Origin: Ciona savignyi
Taxonomy: Eukaryota > Chordata > Ascidiacea > Phlebobranchia > Cionidae
Length of the DNA: 64,000 bases
Assembly (NCBI GenBank): GCA_000149265.1
Contig: CH001369.1
Span: 39,155-103,154 of the forward strand
Reading direction: 5' to 3'
The first letter of the stretch is position 1; each line of letters opens with the position of its first letter. Under the pieces are notes generated by a model that searched no databases, had not been told where the DNA came from, and saw nothing but the letters and a program-made list of their open reading frames with translations. The translations under genes and the position numbers were made by a program. This document shows, piece after piece, positions 22,872 to 34,762 of this stretch.

Positions 22872-25800
22872 TTAAAATACGTAATTGTGTTTTAGATCGT
22901 ATAATTCGTAAGTATCCTGTTTGCCTTTCAATGTACATTCACGCCTTAATATATTTTTGATTTTTGTGTTTATAATCCAAAGCATTTTTCTCGTAAAATC
23001 ATGGTTACTGCCAATATATTTTATTCGCAATATCGAGTTGATGTTTTTTCTTAATGATTTCGGACTTAAAGATATTTTATTACTTTAGTTACAAATAGGT
23101 TAGGCGTTGCATTATTTATCGTTTGGTTATATAGTATTACTGACTTGGTAATCTGCGTATTCTTTTTACAAGCTTCGTTTGTTATTTCTTCTATGTCATT
23201 AATCATTATTTCCGTTAATTGGCATTCCGTAAGAATATGCCTTATATTATCTGTTTCGTTTCCGCAAAATTTACAATTTCTTATTAATACTTTTCCGTTC
23301 CGGTATTGCATTCCAATTTTGTCTCTATACCAATCGCCGAAATGATATGCGTTATGCGCTATTTTATAGTTTCTATCGCGTTCTAAATTAGTAAAGTGGG
23401 ATTTGGTTCGTTTTTCACTTAGTGTAATTTGCGGCCATTTTATGATTTCACTATTTTCACATATTACTGTTGTTTGCGCTACATTTTTTAAAAGCTCTAG
23501 GTATATAGGCTTTAGTTTATTAGATTCCCATTGAAAATCTGTTCGACGCAGTTGGTATATTGTTTTGCGTATATCAGTAAAAAAGGCATTAGGTTCCGAT
23601 GCATTTATTGCCGAATTCGTATAAAGCTTATTATTTATTACTTTTATCGTTGATCCCAGGTTATATCGAGTCCACTCTTGGGCTATTGTTTCGATTTTTT
23701 CTAATTTAGTTAAGTCATACAAACGGGTTGCTCGTACGGCCTTTAGTTTTAGATTTACGTTAGGGGCGAACAATCCTCACATCCTTAGGGTGCGCTATTA
23801 GTTTTTTCCTAGCTATGCGGTCTATCTTAAAAGGATACCATATGAATTTATATATATAGTTATTGATTTCGTTTATAAAATGTTTGGGAAATAGCATATG
23901 TCTTCCTATTGTGATTAGTTGCGGTATAAAGAGTGAGTTTATAATCATTATTCTACCTTTTAACGTTAATTTGCGTTTGAGATTTTTCCAATATAAAGTA
24001 TTTATCACGCGTCGGGATTTTGCTATATTGTCTTGTATGCAGTCAATACTTAAGCTAAAATAAACGCCAAGTATTTTAATCTTTTCTTTAATGCAGTCAC
24101 TTGGGAAGTCTTCGTTTAATATATTTTGAATTGATATATCGTTTGTAATAATTTGTGTTTTACTTGTGTTCATTATTTGGCCAGATGCTTTTTCGAATGT
24201 TTTTAATTCCCTTATTACCTCTTTTAGGGATTGCGCATTTGATATTATTATAGACAGATCGTCTGCATATTGTTCTAATTTTAACTCTATTTTATTTAGT
24301 TTAAATCCAGTTATATTTTTATTAATATTTATCTTTCTGTTTAATATTTCTACACCAATTAGGAATAACAACATGCTACATGGGCAGCCTTGTCGTATTC
24401 CTCTCGTTATTCTAATATTTTTTGTAAAAGCTCCGTTTAATTCTATTTTGCTTTGAATATTATTATATATTATCCTCAGCCAATTGATTAAGTATTTGGG
24501 TATGTTAAGTTTTGATAATATTTTGAATATATATGAATAATTTACCCGGTCGAAAGCCTTTTCAAAATCGATTGCAATGATTGTTAGATTTTTATTGAAT
24601 TGTTTCGCTGCGTCTATACATGCTTTTACGTTATATAAATTGTCGTTAATTGATCTTCCGCGTATTGCACACTTTTGGTCTCGGCTTATTATTTTGGGGA
24701 TAACTATATTTAGACGGTTTGCTATTATTTTACTCAGTATTTTATAGTCCGTATTTAGTAGCGAAATAGGTCTCCAATTTCTGATGTCTGTTTTGTCCCC
24801 TTTTTTGTAGATTAATTTAATTATAGCGGTTCTCATGGTTTCTGGCATAGTTCCTTTTAAGTATATATTGTTATATAGCTCTTCCATGTCGTATTTAATA
24901 TTGTCCCATAAAAGTCTATATATTTTTATAGTTAGGCCGTCACATCCTGGGGTACTATTAGTGTTCGATTCAATTAGGCAGTTGTAGATTTCTTTATGGT
25001 TTATTGGTCGGGACATTTCCTTTAGTTGGTATTGGTCAAAGGTTAAGGGTTCTATAATTGATACGTATTCATCTATATCGTTTACATTTATTTCTTCACT
25101 TGTCCATAGGTCGCGATAAAAGTTCTCTATTGCTATAAGGGTTTGTTCTTTATTTTCTGTTAATGATCCCGTTTTATTATATATAGAATTTATGCTATCC
25201 CGGTTGCATTTTGTTTCTTCGTATTTAAAGAATTCCTTGGTTGGTTTTTCTTCATCTTCTATATTTTTTATTTTGGACCTAATTATTGCGCCTTCATTAA
25301 TTTTACGTTCATACTGATTGATGTTTTCTTTTAATCGTAGTATTTTTGATATTATTTTTTCAGATTGAGCTCGGTTTTCTAAATCATTTAACTCTTGCAC
25401 TTTAGTAATATATCGTTTTCGTTCGGCTTGCGTAATACTTTGAGAATAGTTTCGTACTTCATTCGTAATGAGTTTCTTTCCGTTTTCCCACCATAAGGAC
25501 GTATTCATATATTTTGTTTTTTGATGTTGCCAATTATTCCACATTATGCTTATATTTTCAATTAGGTCATAATGTTTTAATATTGAATTGTTTATTTTGT
25601 AGAAGGATAATCCCCATTTACGATTGCTATTTATTTTAAGGGTTATGACTGGGCAATTATTGTGGTCAGAAATATAGTTGCGTATATGTGAAAAACTAAT
25701 TACTTTATTTTTCGCTTGATTATTAACATATATTCTATCTAATCTAGTGGCACTCGTTTTTGTAATCCTCGTAAATTCAATCTTTTGTTTATTTATTAGG

Positions 25801-26393
25801 CGAAATGCGTCGTGAAAGTTAAGCCCGCCTTGTAGTCGTTTTAACGCTATCCTGTCTCTGTTTTTCCTTTTATCATAATTTGCCCTAACGTCGATTTCAT
25901 TCGATACCATATTAAAGTCGCCAACCAGTAAGTCAATTGTTTCGTTTTCGTTTTCTATTTTATCTTTCAATTCATATATCATTTGTTCTCTGTTAACTAG
26001 ATTAATATATGTCTGACCAGCTTTTAGATAAATGTTATATAAGTTAATTTCATTATGTTTATATTTAAGGTTTAGTTTTTGAACACGGTTTTCAAATAAT
26101 ATATCATGATGAATTTTGTACATTGACAGGATGTGTTTTTTGACGAAGATTGCGGTTCCTTGGCGGAAGGATGTAATACGATGTTCGGGCGCATTGGCGA
26201 AAATTTCAATGTTACTCTGCGATTTGAATTTGGAGATCATTTCCTGGGTAAGTACGTGGGTTTCTTGTATTAGTAGTATGTCGATTTTATTGGATTCCAT
26301 GTAATAAATTATCTTTTTAATTTTGTTTAGAAGTCCATTTGTGTTTAAAGATCCAATTTTCAAATTATTAACCATCTCTGGGTTTGGCTCCAT
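22872..26393 (-). pseudogene. LINE-1 ORF2: endonuclease, RT (two 1-bp frameshifts)
   Basis: The N-terminus is an APE-like endonuclease (IGSLNTNGLLNKIKK, LLIQETH, LLVGDFNMVSNEID, ISDHNNCPVI). RT follows (LIYKKGDKTDIRNWRPISLL, TIIAIDFEKAFDRV, GIRQGCPCSMLLFLIG, catalytic YADD in LEQYADDLSI). Near the C-terminus is a Cys-His motif (CKFCG...H...C). The frame is open from 26393 to 23760. A 1-bp insertion near 23780 shifts it to a frame open to 23066, and another near 23085 shifts the last 60 or so codons, which end at 22872. Otherwise intact, so decay is recent. Confidence 0.88.
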
Positions 26394-26455
26394 TAGCTAC
26401 TTTATTACATGGAAATTGTAATTGTTTTTAACGGTTTGTTTGCGTTTAACGCGAT

Positions 26456-27862
26456 TTATGAGTCAGTTCGTTTTCTTTTAGGTGAAGAAGTTGCCTCTGT
26501 CATGAAGATGTCCGATCGTTCAATTTCTGATCTCCGAATTGTAGGTATGTCATTTGCATTGTCTGGTGTTCCATAAATTGACTCTACATTTGATTCCTTT
26601 CGGTGAATGGGTATGGCTTGTTTTGTCTCGTTATACATGGTCATGGGCTCGGTGGGTTCATTAGTTTCACTTGATGAATCGCTAAGGTGATGAACTTTTG
26701 TTGGTTGTTGTTTTAATGTCGCTTTGCCTTGTTTGTTTTCCTGTGTGTTGTCCATGGGGTTTTCAATTGGTTGGTCTGTTTTGTGGTGTTCTTGACGGTT
26801 TGGTGTTTTGTTTTTCTTTCCCACCTTTGCTTTTCTCTGTGAAACCGGTGTGAGGGGTTTCTTTGGGGTACTGTTTACCGCCGTCATGTTTGGAAAATCT
26901 TCCAAATTAAAGATGCTTTCGTCGTATTGGTTCGGCCCTTCTTGTCGCATTTCATTTTCAATATAAAATTCTGGCCAGTTTTCCAATAGTCCAAATCTGT
27001 TTGTTAATTTGATTTCAGCATTTCTTGTATTTTGGTAACGCTTTTCGACGTAGCGTTCTACTGTGTGCCATGGTTGTTGTTGTCCAATGTTGTTCCTTTT
27101 TGGTGTGTTCATTAGTTCCGCTGTATTACAGTCTGAATGAAAGACTGTTCTTGGGCGGGGTGCTTGGATGTTTCCTCTGCAGTTTCTTGACGTGTGGCCA
27201 TGAGTTTTGCATTCGCCACAGAAACCTTTCTTCGGACATTTATTTTGGATATGTCCTCTTACTTTACAGTATCTGCAAAGCGCCATATGTTCTTCCCCTG
27301 GTCGCGTAACTGTAATGGTGCGTCCTGCTATTTTGATGAGTTGTGGAATGTTTTGAATTTGTGTCTCTGTGAGAGTAATGTTGACCCAACCATTTTTAAT
27401 TTTATTGAAGTTTCGGTGTGTTCCATAGTTGATGTTTTTTATCTTTCCCCACTTTTGTCCTGTAATGAGTGCTTCCAGTTTTTTTCTATCGGTATCTGCT
27501 GGTACAGGGTGTAAGGAAACCACTTCGCTTCCTCCCTGTGGCAGTTCGGCTTTAATCGACATGGTTGAACCCTTTTCCGTGGTGAAATTGATGTCGTTAT
27601 TTTCGAAGTATTTAATTACTTCTTTTCTTTGAGGAATATCAACATCATCATTTTTCTCTTTCAGGGTGACGATGAAGGTGCAGTCCTTAAAGTTGTCAAG
27701 GATCACGCCATCGACCATGCTGGACATGTCTGCGAGCGGGGCTCCGTCTGCAAACAATTCCATGAAGGAACTCACGCTCATGTGTTCCACATTCCCGATG
27801 AGTTGGAACACCAAAGATCGTTCAAGGTTCGCTTCAATTTCAGGTACGTTGTCTCTCATCAT
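26456..27862 (-). CDS. LINE-1 ORF1: CCHC zinc-knuckle nucleic-acid-binding protein
   Basis: 468 codons, uninterrupted, starting MMRDNVPEIEANLERSLVFQ. Residues about 190-230 carry two CCHC knuckles (CRYCKVRGHIQNKC and CGECKTHGHTSRNC). The C-terminal half is Pro/Thr/Ser/Asn-rich and basic. Its role would be to coat LINE RNA in the ribonucleoprotein. It is homologous to ORF1 of LINE-2, -3 and -4 in this window. The start ATG is at 27862, preceded by a short A-rich leader. Confidence 0.88.
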   Translation of the reverse strand: MMRDNVPEIEANLERSLVFQLIGNVEHMSVSSFMELFADGAPLADMSSMVDGVILDNFKDCTFIVTLKEKNDDVDIPQRKEVIKYFENNDINFTTEKGSTMSIKAELPQGGSEVVSLHPVPADTDRKKLEALITGQKWGKIKNINYGTHRNFNKIKNGWVNITLTETQIQNIPQLIKIAGRTITVTRPGEEHMALCRYCKVRGHIQNKCPKKGFCGECKTHGHTSRNCRGNIQAPRPRTVFHSDCNTAELMNTPKRNNIGQQQPWHTVERYVEKRYQNTRNAEIKLTNRFGLLENWPEFYIENEMRQEGPNQYDESIFNLEDFPNMTAVNSTPKKPLTPVSQRKAKVGKKNKTPNRQEHHKTDQPIENPMDNTQENKQGKATLKQQPTKVHHLSDSSSETNEPTEPMTMYNETKQAIPIHRKESNVESIYGTPDNANDIPTIRRSEIERSDIFMTEATSSPKRKRTDS

Positions 27863-28100
27863 GATCGTTCTTTTGTTTGTTTTTATACTATTGTGTTGTT
27901 TTAATATGTTTGTTTATTTTTAACAGGTCGGAAACCCACGTATTGGATGTCACTTATATAGTAGTATGAAAAATTATATATTGTACATCGCGGGGTGGCG
28001 ACAGTGAGCTGTGAGTCTACACAAGCCCAGGAGTAAGACGAGAAAGAAAAAACGGGAGAAGTGCGCGTAATCAGGTATTATTCACGCAAAACTAATTATC

Positions 28101-28142
28101 AGTGTTTCCAAAAAAAATTGGAACGAAAAGCGCGGAAACACT
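28101..28142 (-). other. Conserved 5'UTR hairpin of LINE-1
   Basis: AGTGTTTCC at 28101-28109 pairs perfectly with GGAAACACT at 28134-28142. On the minus strand it is followed by GATAATTAGTTTTGCGTGA, matching the sequence after the equivalent hairpin in LINE-2. See the covariation finding. Confidence 0.75.
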
Positions 28143-28498
28143 ATAGAAAGCTTCACAAGGTGAAAAGGTTAATCAAACTCGTTAAGTTAGTACCAGTGTT
28201 GCCAACGTTGGGATCCACGTGGCACAGAGATACTAACTTACACCACAAAAAGAATATTTATATACAGATATTAATCACGGGGTGCTATTCGCCTTAAGTC
28301 GAAAAAAAAGGACTTAGAGGCTGGTATTGAAAAATACGCAAATAAACGGAGGGCTTTAACCTACAAATAGTAAAACAAGGCAATAAACTATTTTACCTTT
28401 CGTTTGCAGGTACTTGCTGGCTCGAGAGGGGGTATATCCACAGATTAAGTCGATGAAATAATCCGAATGGATAATCCAAAGAGATCTATTTGCTGTTT

Positions 28499-28542
28499 GG
28501 CAACTTACACACAAGGTGAATCTTGCCTTATTCAAATAGAAT
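28499..28542 (-). ncRNA. Exact Ciona spliced-leader 16-mer at the LINE-1 5' end
   Basis: The minus strand of 28527-28542 reads ATTCTATTTGAATAAG, the 16-nt Ciona trans-spliced leader as I recall it. Downstream on the same strand GGCAA (which overlaps the leader's last G)...TTGCC (28499-28527) can form a short stem, but the base after AAG begins GC, not the GT expected of a donor. It could be a spliced-leader RNA pseudogene, the captured 5' end of LINE RNA, or the LINE's preferred target. Confidence 0.55.
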
Positions 28543-28551
28543 GTATTTTTT

Positions 28552-29020
28552 TCCTTGCTTTATTCATTACGTGAACGGTGCTTAAATTCACTCTGTACGT
28601 TACTTCGGTAAGGTGCAACTCGAAGGGCTAGGTCTGAGCTGCGGAATCGCATCACCCTGTGGTAGACCGGTTAATCAGCGCTGCCTCCAGCTAACCACTG
28701 GAGGGCGTGAATTTAGGTGTCGGGATTCCTTAAGCAATAGAACCCCTCCCTACGTGGCTTGCTCGCTGTGGATAGATGCCTGCGAAGGGTGTCTTTTCCA
28801 GCACCCACATCCTAGGGATACCCAGCCCCCCTCCCTACGTGGCTTGCACGCTGTGGAGAGATGCCTGCGAAAGGTGTCTCTTACAGCAACCACATACTAG
28901 GGAAACCTCCCCCAGTGGATTAATTTCCACATTGCACGAGGGGATCGGCCTAAGGCCACCAACTCGCACTAAGTGCACATTTTTGCTTTTTTTGGCTTAA
29001 ACAACCCAAAAAAAAAAATT
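28552..29020 (+). repeat. Composite SINE, full-length copy
   Basis: The body 28607-29018 matches 1-361, has the 87-bp internal direct repeat (starts near 28744 and 28830) and ends in an A-run (29008-29018). The preceding module (28556-28597, TTTATTCATTACGTGAACGG and TGCTTAAATTCACTCTG) also occurs at 55642-55675 in front of LINE-4, without the SINE body. It has pol III-like elements of uncertain quality (TGGTAGACCGG; GTGTCGGGATTCC). No coding function. Confidence 0.7.
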
Positions 29021-29024
29021 AATT

Positions 29025-29072
29025 AATTATCACTGTTGACCGTTTAAATATTTTTGGTCAACCCTGATAATT
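29025..29072 (+). other. 5'UTR hairpin of LINE-3
   Basis: AATTATCACTGTTGACC (29025-29041) pairs with GGTCAACCCTGATAATT (29056-29072), 15 of 17 positions, around a 14-nt AT loop. Confidence 0.75.
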
Positions 29073-29297
29073 AAAAAAGCGTGTGTAATTATCTATATAC
29101 CACCTAGGCCTAAGATTTTCGCAGCATTTATACTGCGAAGCTCTACCCAATTTTTCCTCGATATAGCTCCATCTCGTGTCTGTTTTTTTCTTCACATTTT
29201 GATTTCTACAACAACCCCATTTACTGGTCACATTTTTTTTCACAAAATTGACACCAGTGTCTGCGTGGTAAAAAATTCTAACAACAACAAAATCAAA

Positions 29298-29383
29298 CAC
29301 GTTGCACAATATTTATTGATCGTAACTTGGAAAATTACAAGAAAGAAGAAGATGGAATCGGTACCAGAACTAGAAATTATAAT
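29298..29383 (+). repeat. Left copy of the 86-bp target-site duplication
   Basis: Identical, by eye, to 35358-35443. It contains the LINE-3 ORF1 start (ATG at 29352) and ends 'aaattataat'. The two copies bracket LINE-2 exactly. Confidence 0.9.
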
Positions 29384-29769
29384 AAAGAAATTATAAACAA
29401 TACGAAGGTTAGCTCAGGTTAGCTCAGATGTTTATTAATCACGTGTTTAATAATTACGTGCGTCACTGTGGATATATCCCCCTCTCTCGCCAGCAATACC
29501 TGCAAACGAAAGGTAAAATATTTAGTTGCCTTGTTTTTTTTGTATTTGTAGGTATAAAGCCCCGATTTGTTTCAATTTTTCAGTTACCAGCCTCTAAGCC
29601 TTTTTTTTGCTTGAGGCGAATAGCTTCCTTTGGTTCAATTCTCGTATAGTTCTCCTTTTTTCTTGTTGTGTAAGATAGTATCTCTGTGCCACGTAGCTAC
29701 AAACGTGGGCAACACTGGTGCTATCTTAACTAGTGTGCTCTAACCACTTCCTTTACAAAAGCAATTACT

Positions 29770-29811
29770 AGTGTTTCCGCGCTCGATTTTAGCGCATTTC
29801 CTGGAAACACT
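29770..29811 (+). other. 5'UTR hairpin of LINE-2
   Basis: AGTGTTTCC (29770-29778) pairs with GGAAACACT (29803-29811). An inner GCGC/GCGC pair and an outer AATTA/TAATT pair extend it. Confidence 0.78.
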
Positions 29812-30024
29812 GATAATTGTTTTTGCGTGAGAAGTGTAAATTACTTCGTTTTTTCGCTCTTATACTGCTCTTTAGAGCGAATTTGCTCTGAGTTACAAGA
29901 ATAGTGTTATCTTTAAGTCAAGTTAACACGACAAGTAAGTGACTTAATACGTGAGTTTCCTTACACCAAAACACACTTTACACAAAAAACATACAATTAA
30001 AACCACTCACCTTTAAACAACACG

Positions 30025-30799
30025 ATGAATGACGGCATACCGGAAATCGAAGCGAAATTGGAGAGATCGATTGTATTTCAACTTACGGGTACGGTCGAAC
30101 ATATGAGTGTTAGCTCATTTATGGAACTATTTGCGGATGGAGCGCCGATGGCGGATATGTCGCAGATCGTAGAAGGAGTAATCATGGACAATTTCTAAGA
30201 TTGCACCTTCCTTGTTACCCTAAAGGAACAAAGCGAAGAAGTAGTAATTCCGGAAAAACGGGAGATAATTCACTACTTCAACACAAACGACATCAATTTC
30301 ACTACCGATAAGGGATCGACAATGTCCCTAAAAGCTGAGCTTCCCCAAGGCGAATCTGAAGTCGTCTCTCTACACCCGGTCACTGCAGACACCTGCAAGG
30401 AGAAATTAGAAGCAATGATAAATAACCAAAACTGGGGCAAAATCAAAAACATAAATTACGGAACACACCGTAATTTCAACAAAATAAAAAATGGATGGGT
30501 AAACATAACCCTTACTGAAACAAACATTAAAAACATTCCTCCCTTGATAAAAATCGGAGGAAGAACCATCACCGTGACCAGGCCTGGAGAGGAGCACATG
30601 GCTCTCTGCAGGTACTGTAAGCAAAGAGGACACACGCAGAACAAATGTCCCAAAAAGGGGTTCTGCGTGGAATGCAAAGCACATGGTCATACCTCCAGAA
30701 ACTGCAGAACCTCATACCAGGAACCGCGCCCAAGAACAGTGTTCCACTCTACCTGTAACACAGCGCAGTTAGTGAGGACTCCAAATAGGAATGCCAATC
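30025..30799 (+). pseudogene. LINE-2 ORF1, one nonsense codon, runs into gap
   Basis: ATG at 30025 gives MNDGIPEIEAKLERSIVFQL, collinear with LINE-1 ORF1. The lysine codon of LINE-1 (DNFKDCTF) is TAA here (DNF-stop-DCTF, near 30196). The frame then stays open through two CCHC knuckles (CRYCKQRGHTQNKC; CVECKAHGHTSRNC) into the N gap at 30800. Apart from that codon it looks intact. Confidence 0.88.
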
Positions 30800-31591
30800 N
30801 NNNNNNNNNNNNNNNNNNNNNNNNNNNNNNNNNNNNNNNNNNNNNNNNNNNNNNNNNNNNNNNNNNNNNNNNNNNNNNNNNNNNNNNNNNNNNNNNNNNN
30901 NNNNNNNNNNNNNNNNNNNNNNNNNNNNNNNNNNNNNNNNNNNNNNNNNNNNNNNNNNNNNNNNNNNNNNNNNNNNNNNNNNNNNNNNNNNNNNNNNNNN
31001 NNNNNNNNNNNNNNNNNNNNNNNNNNNNNNNNNNNNNNNNNNNNNNNNNNNNNNNNNNNNNNNNNNNNNNNNNNNNNNNNNNNNNNNNNNNNNNNNNNNN
31101 NNNNNNNNNNNNNNNNNNNNNNNNNNNNNNNNNNNNNNNNNNNNNNNNNNNNNNNNNNNNNNNNNNNNNNNNNNNNNNNNNNNNNNNNNNNNNNNNNNNN
31201 NNNNNNNNNNNNNNNNNNNNNNNNNNNNNNNNNNNNNNNNNNNNNNNNNNNNNNNNNNNNNNNNNNNNNNNNNNNNNNNNNNNNNNNNNNNNNNNNNNNN
31301 NNNNNNNNNNNNNNNNNNNNNNNNNNNNNNNNNNNNNNNNNNNNNNNNNNNNNNNNNNNNNNNNNNNNNNNNNNNNNNNNNNNNNNNNNNNNNNNNNNNN
31401 NNNNNNNNNNNNNNNNNNNNNNNNNNNNNNNNNNNNNNNNNNNNNNNNNNNNNNNNNNNNNNNNNNNNNNNNNNNNNNNNNNNNNNNNNNNNNNNNNNNN
31501 NNNNNNNNNNNNNNNNNNNNNNNNNNNNNNNNNNNNNNNNNNNNNNNNNNNNNNNNNNNNNNNNNNNNNNNNNNNNNNNNNNNNNNNNNNN
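30800..31591. other. Assembly gap, 792 N, inside LINE-2
   Basis: Removes the end of ORF1 and the start of ORF2. The non-round length suggests an estimated rather than default gap size. Open frames through the Ns are artefacts. Confidence 0.95.
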
Positions 31592-34500
31592 TGAAATCAA
31601 TCTTTATAATTTATATCTAGAAGCAGGTCAATCGCATAAAAATCTTATTGCCAGAGAACTAATGATATATGACCTTAAAGATAAATTAGGGGACGTAAAT
31701 GAAACAATCGACCTGCTGATTGGCGATTTTAATATGGTTTCTAATGAAATAGACGTGAAAGCAAACTATGATAAAAGAAAAAAACGAGATAGAATCGCCT
31801 TACAGCGGCTACAAAATGGAAATAATTTTCAGGACGGCATTCCGAGTTATTACATAAACAAAATATTGAATTTACTAGGATAACAAAAACGAGTGCTACA
31901 AGAATAGACAGAATATATGTTAATAGACTAGCGAAAAATAAAACATGGGCGCTAAATCATATACGTAATTACTTTTCAGACCATAACAATTGCCCGGAAA
32001 TAACGCTAAATATAAATAGTAATCGTAAATGGGGTCTATCGTTTTACAAAATAAATAACTCTATATTACAACACAACGACATAATTGAAAACTTGAATAC
32101 AATGTGGATTAAATGGCAAAGACAAAAAACAAAATACATGAACTCTGCTACATGGTGGGAAAACGGTAAAAAACTAATTGCAAATGAAGTACGGTATTTT
32201 TCTCAAAACATAAATTATGCGGAACGGAGGCGATATTTAACCAGAGTGCTGGAAATTAAAGAACTAGAAAAGCAATACCAGTCCGAAAATATAGTAACAC
32301 AAATAACACGATTGAAAGAAAATGTAAATAAGTACGAACGCAAAATTAATGAAGGTGCGATAATTAGATCAAAAATAAATGTAATAGAAGATGAAGAAAA
32401 ACCAACAAAAGATTTTTTCAAATACGAAGAAACAAAAGCTAATAGAGATACTATTTACACCATATATAATCAAAGTGGAGAAATAACGGAAAACCAAAAT
32501 CAAACTCTGAACGAGACGCATAACTTTTACCAAGATCTATGGACAAATGCTGAAATAAATTCAGAATATATTGATAATTACCTGCTTTTCTTAGAACCCA
32601 TAGAATATGACCAGTTGGAACTTAAAAAAATGACGCAACCAATCAACCATTCGAAAATTTACGACTGCATATTTGAAATGAAGGATAACAGCACGCCAGG
32701 ATGTGACGGTCTAACAGTAAAAATATATAAACAACTATGGGAATTTATAAAATATGACATGGAAGAAATGTACAATAATATATATATAAATGGAATAATG
32801 CCAGAAACCATGCGCACCGCGGTAGTAAAATTATTATATAAGAAAGGTGATAAAAAGGACATTAAAAATTGGAGACCCATTTCACTGCTAAACACAGACT
32901 ACAAAATTCTTAGCAAGATTATAGCAAAACGGTTAAATATAATAATCAATAAAATAATTAGTCCAAATCAAAAATGCTCCATACCTGGAAGATCAATTAA
33001 TAATAGTTTAGAAAATATAAACGCATGCATAGAGGCGGCTAAATATTTTAACAAAACTTTAACAATTCTAGCAATTGACTTCGAAAAAGCGCGTAAATTA
33101 CACCTACTTATTTAAAGTACTTACGAAATTAAACATACCTATTTATGTAATCAAATGGATAAAGATAATATATAATAAAATACAAAGTAAAGTTGAAATA
33201 AACGGAGCCTTCACGGATAACATAAATATAACAAGAGGAATACGACAAGGTTGCCCTTGTAGCATGATTCTTTTTCTAATTGGCGTAGAAGTTCTAACTC
33301 GAAAAATTAATAACAATAAAAATATAAACGGATTTAAACTAAATCATATAGAGTTAAAGACAGAACAGTACGCAGACGATTTATCTATACTAATATCAGA
33401 CAACATGTCACTGAAGGAAACCATTAATGAAAAAAAAATATTTGAAAAAGCATCAGGCCAAAAAATGAATACAAGTAAAACCCAAATAATAACTAATGAT
33501 ACTTTAATAAATAACGTAATATACGAACATTTTCCACGTGAATGCATAAAAGAAAAAAGAAAAATACTAGGCGTTTATTTTAGTCTTAACGGAGATTGCA
33601 TGACAGAAAACACCGCCAAAGCTCGACGCGTAATAAATGCTATATATTGGAAAAATCTTAAGAGAAAACTAACATTAAAAGGCAGAATTATTATAATAAA
33701 CTCGCTCTTTATGCCACAATTGTTAACGATCGGAAGAAATATGATACTGCCTAAACAATTTATTAATGAAATTAATAATTATATATATAAATTTATATGG
33801 TTCCCACAAAAAATTGACAGAATAGCACGGAAAAAACTAATAGCCCAGCCTAATGATGGAGGATTGTGTGCCCCAGATATAACACTAAAATTAAAAGCTG
33901 TAAGAGCTACTCGATTATATGAAATTAGTATATTAAAAAAAGTTGAAACGATCTCACAAGAATGGACACGTTTCAATTTAGCGTCAACTATGAAATTAAT
34001 AAATGAAAAGTTATATACTAACTCGGCCTTAAATGCATCCGAACCAAACGACTTTTACAGGGAAATTTGACAAACGATTTATAAATTACGTCCGAAAGAT
34101 TTCCAATGGGAATCGAATAAATTAAAACCCATTTACCTAGAACTATTAAAAGATAAGGCGCAACCAACTATAATATGTGAAAATAATGAGATAATAAAAT
34201 GGTCACAAATTACGCTAAACAATAAACTAACTAAACATCACTTTAATAACGTAGAACGAGATAGGAATTACAAAATAGCGCACAACGCATATCATTTCGG
34301 AGATTGGTATAGAAATAAAATTGGAACGCAATATCAAATGGGTAAATTATTAATTAGAAATTGCAAATTTTGCGGAAGTAGATCAGATAATATAAAGCAT
34401 ATTCTTACGGAATGTCAGCTAACAAAAAAGTAATTAAGGAAATAGAAGTACTAACCAACAATGCGTGCAAACAAAAAACGCAAATAACAAAATCCATAAT

Positions 34501-34762
34501 ATTATATAATCAAACGAGTAATAATGCAACTCCAAATTTACTTGTAATCAAAGCAATCAATATTTTTAAGGCTGAAATAATCAGGAAAAAACATCAACTC
34601 GATTTTGGGAATAAATACATAGATAGCAATGATGAATTTACCACACGATTACTTTGGATAATAAATACGAAAATCAAAAATAGTTTATTACGTGAAAGTA
34701 CATTGAGAGGAAAATTCGAAACTTATGAATTATACGAGCTAAACGATACTTACGTAATTTGA
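31592..34762 (+). pseudogene. LINE-2 ORF2: endonuclease C-terminus, RT (frameshifted)
   Basis: After the gap come LLIGDFNMVSNEIDVKA and the FSDHNNCPEI region, then a long open stretch 32093-33115 (NWRPISLLNTDYKILSKII, LTILAIDFEKA), a frame change near 33090, and 33075-34070 with GIRQGCPCSMILFLIG and the catalytic YADD. A stop at 34068-34070 and a break near 34430 separate the last segment, 34412-34762. Frame breaks also lie near 31830. The conserved residues are present, so inactivation is by small indels. Confidence 0.87.

Larger units (their letters stand above)
22464..28526 (-). mobile_element. LINE-1 copy: near-intact two-ORF LINE
   Basis: Minus strand. The 5'UTR starts at or just inside the spliced-leader-like sequence at 28527-28542, followed by ORF1 (27862-26456), ORF2 (26393 to 22872) and a poly(A) tail (T-run 22464-22495). 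The two-ORF layout with CCHC knuckles in ORF1 and an APE-type endonuclease plus RT in ORF2 fits the L1/Tx1 group; the exact clade is inferred. It is the closest relative of LINE-2, which lies head-to-head with it: their 5'UTRs form an inverted pair (28200-28450 and 29455-29740). Confidence 0.88.

Noticed and set aside
30749..31620. Long open frames through the N run
   Set aside because: They exist only because Ns contain no stop codons.
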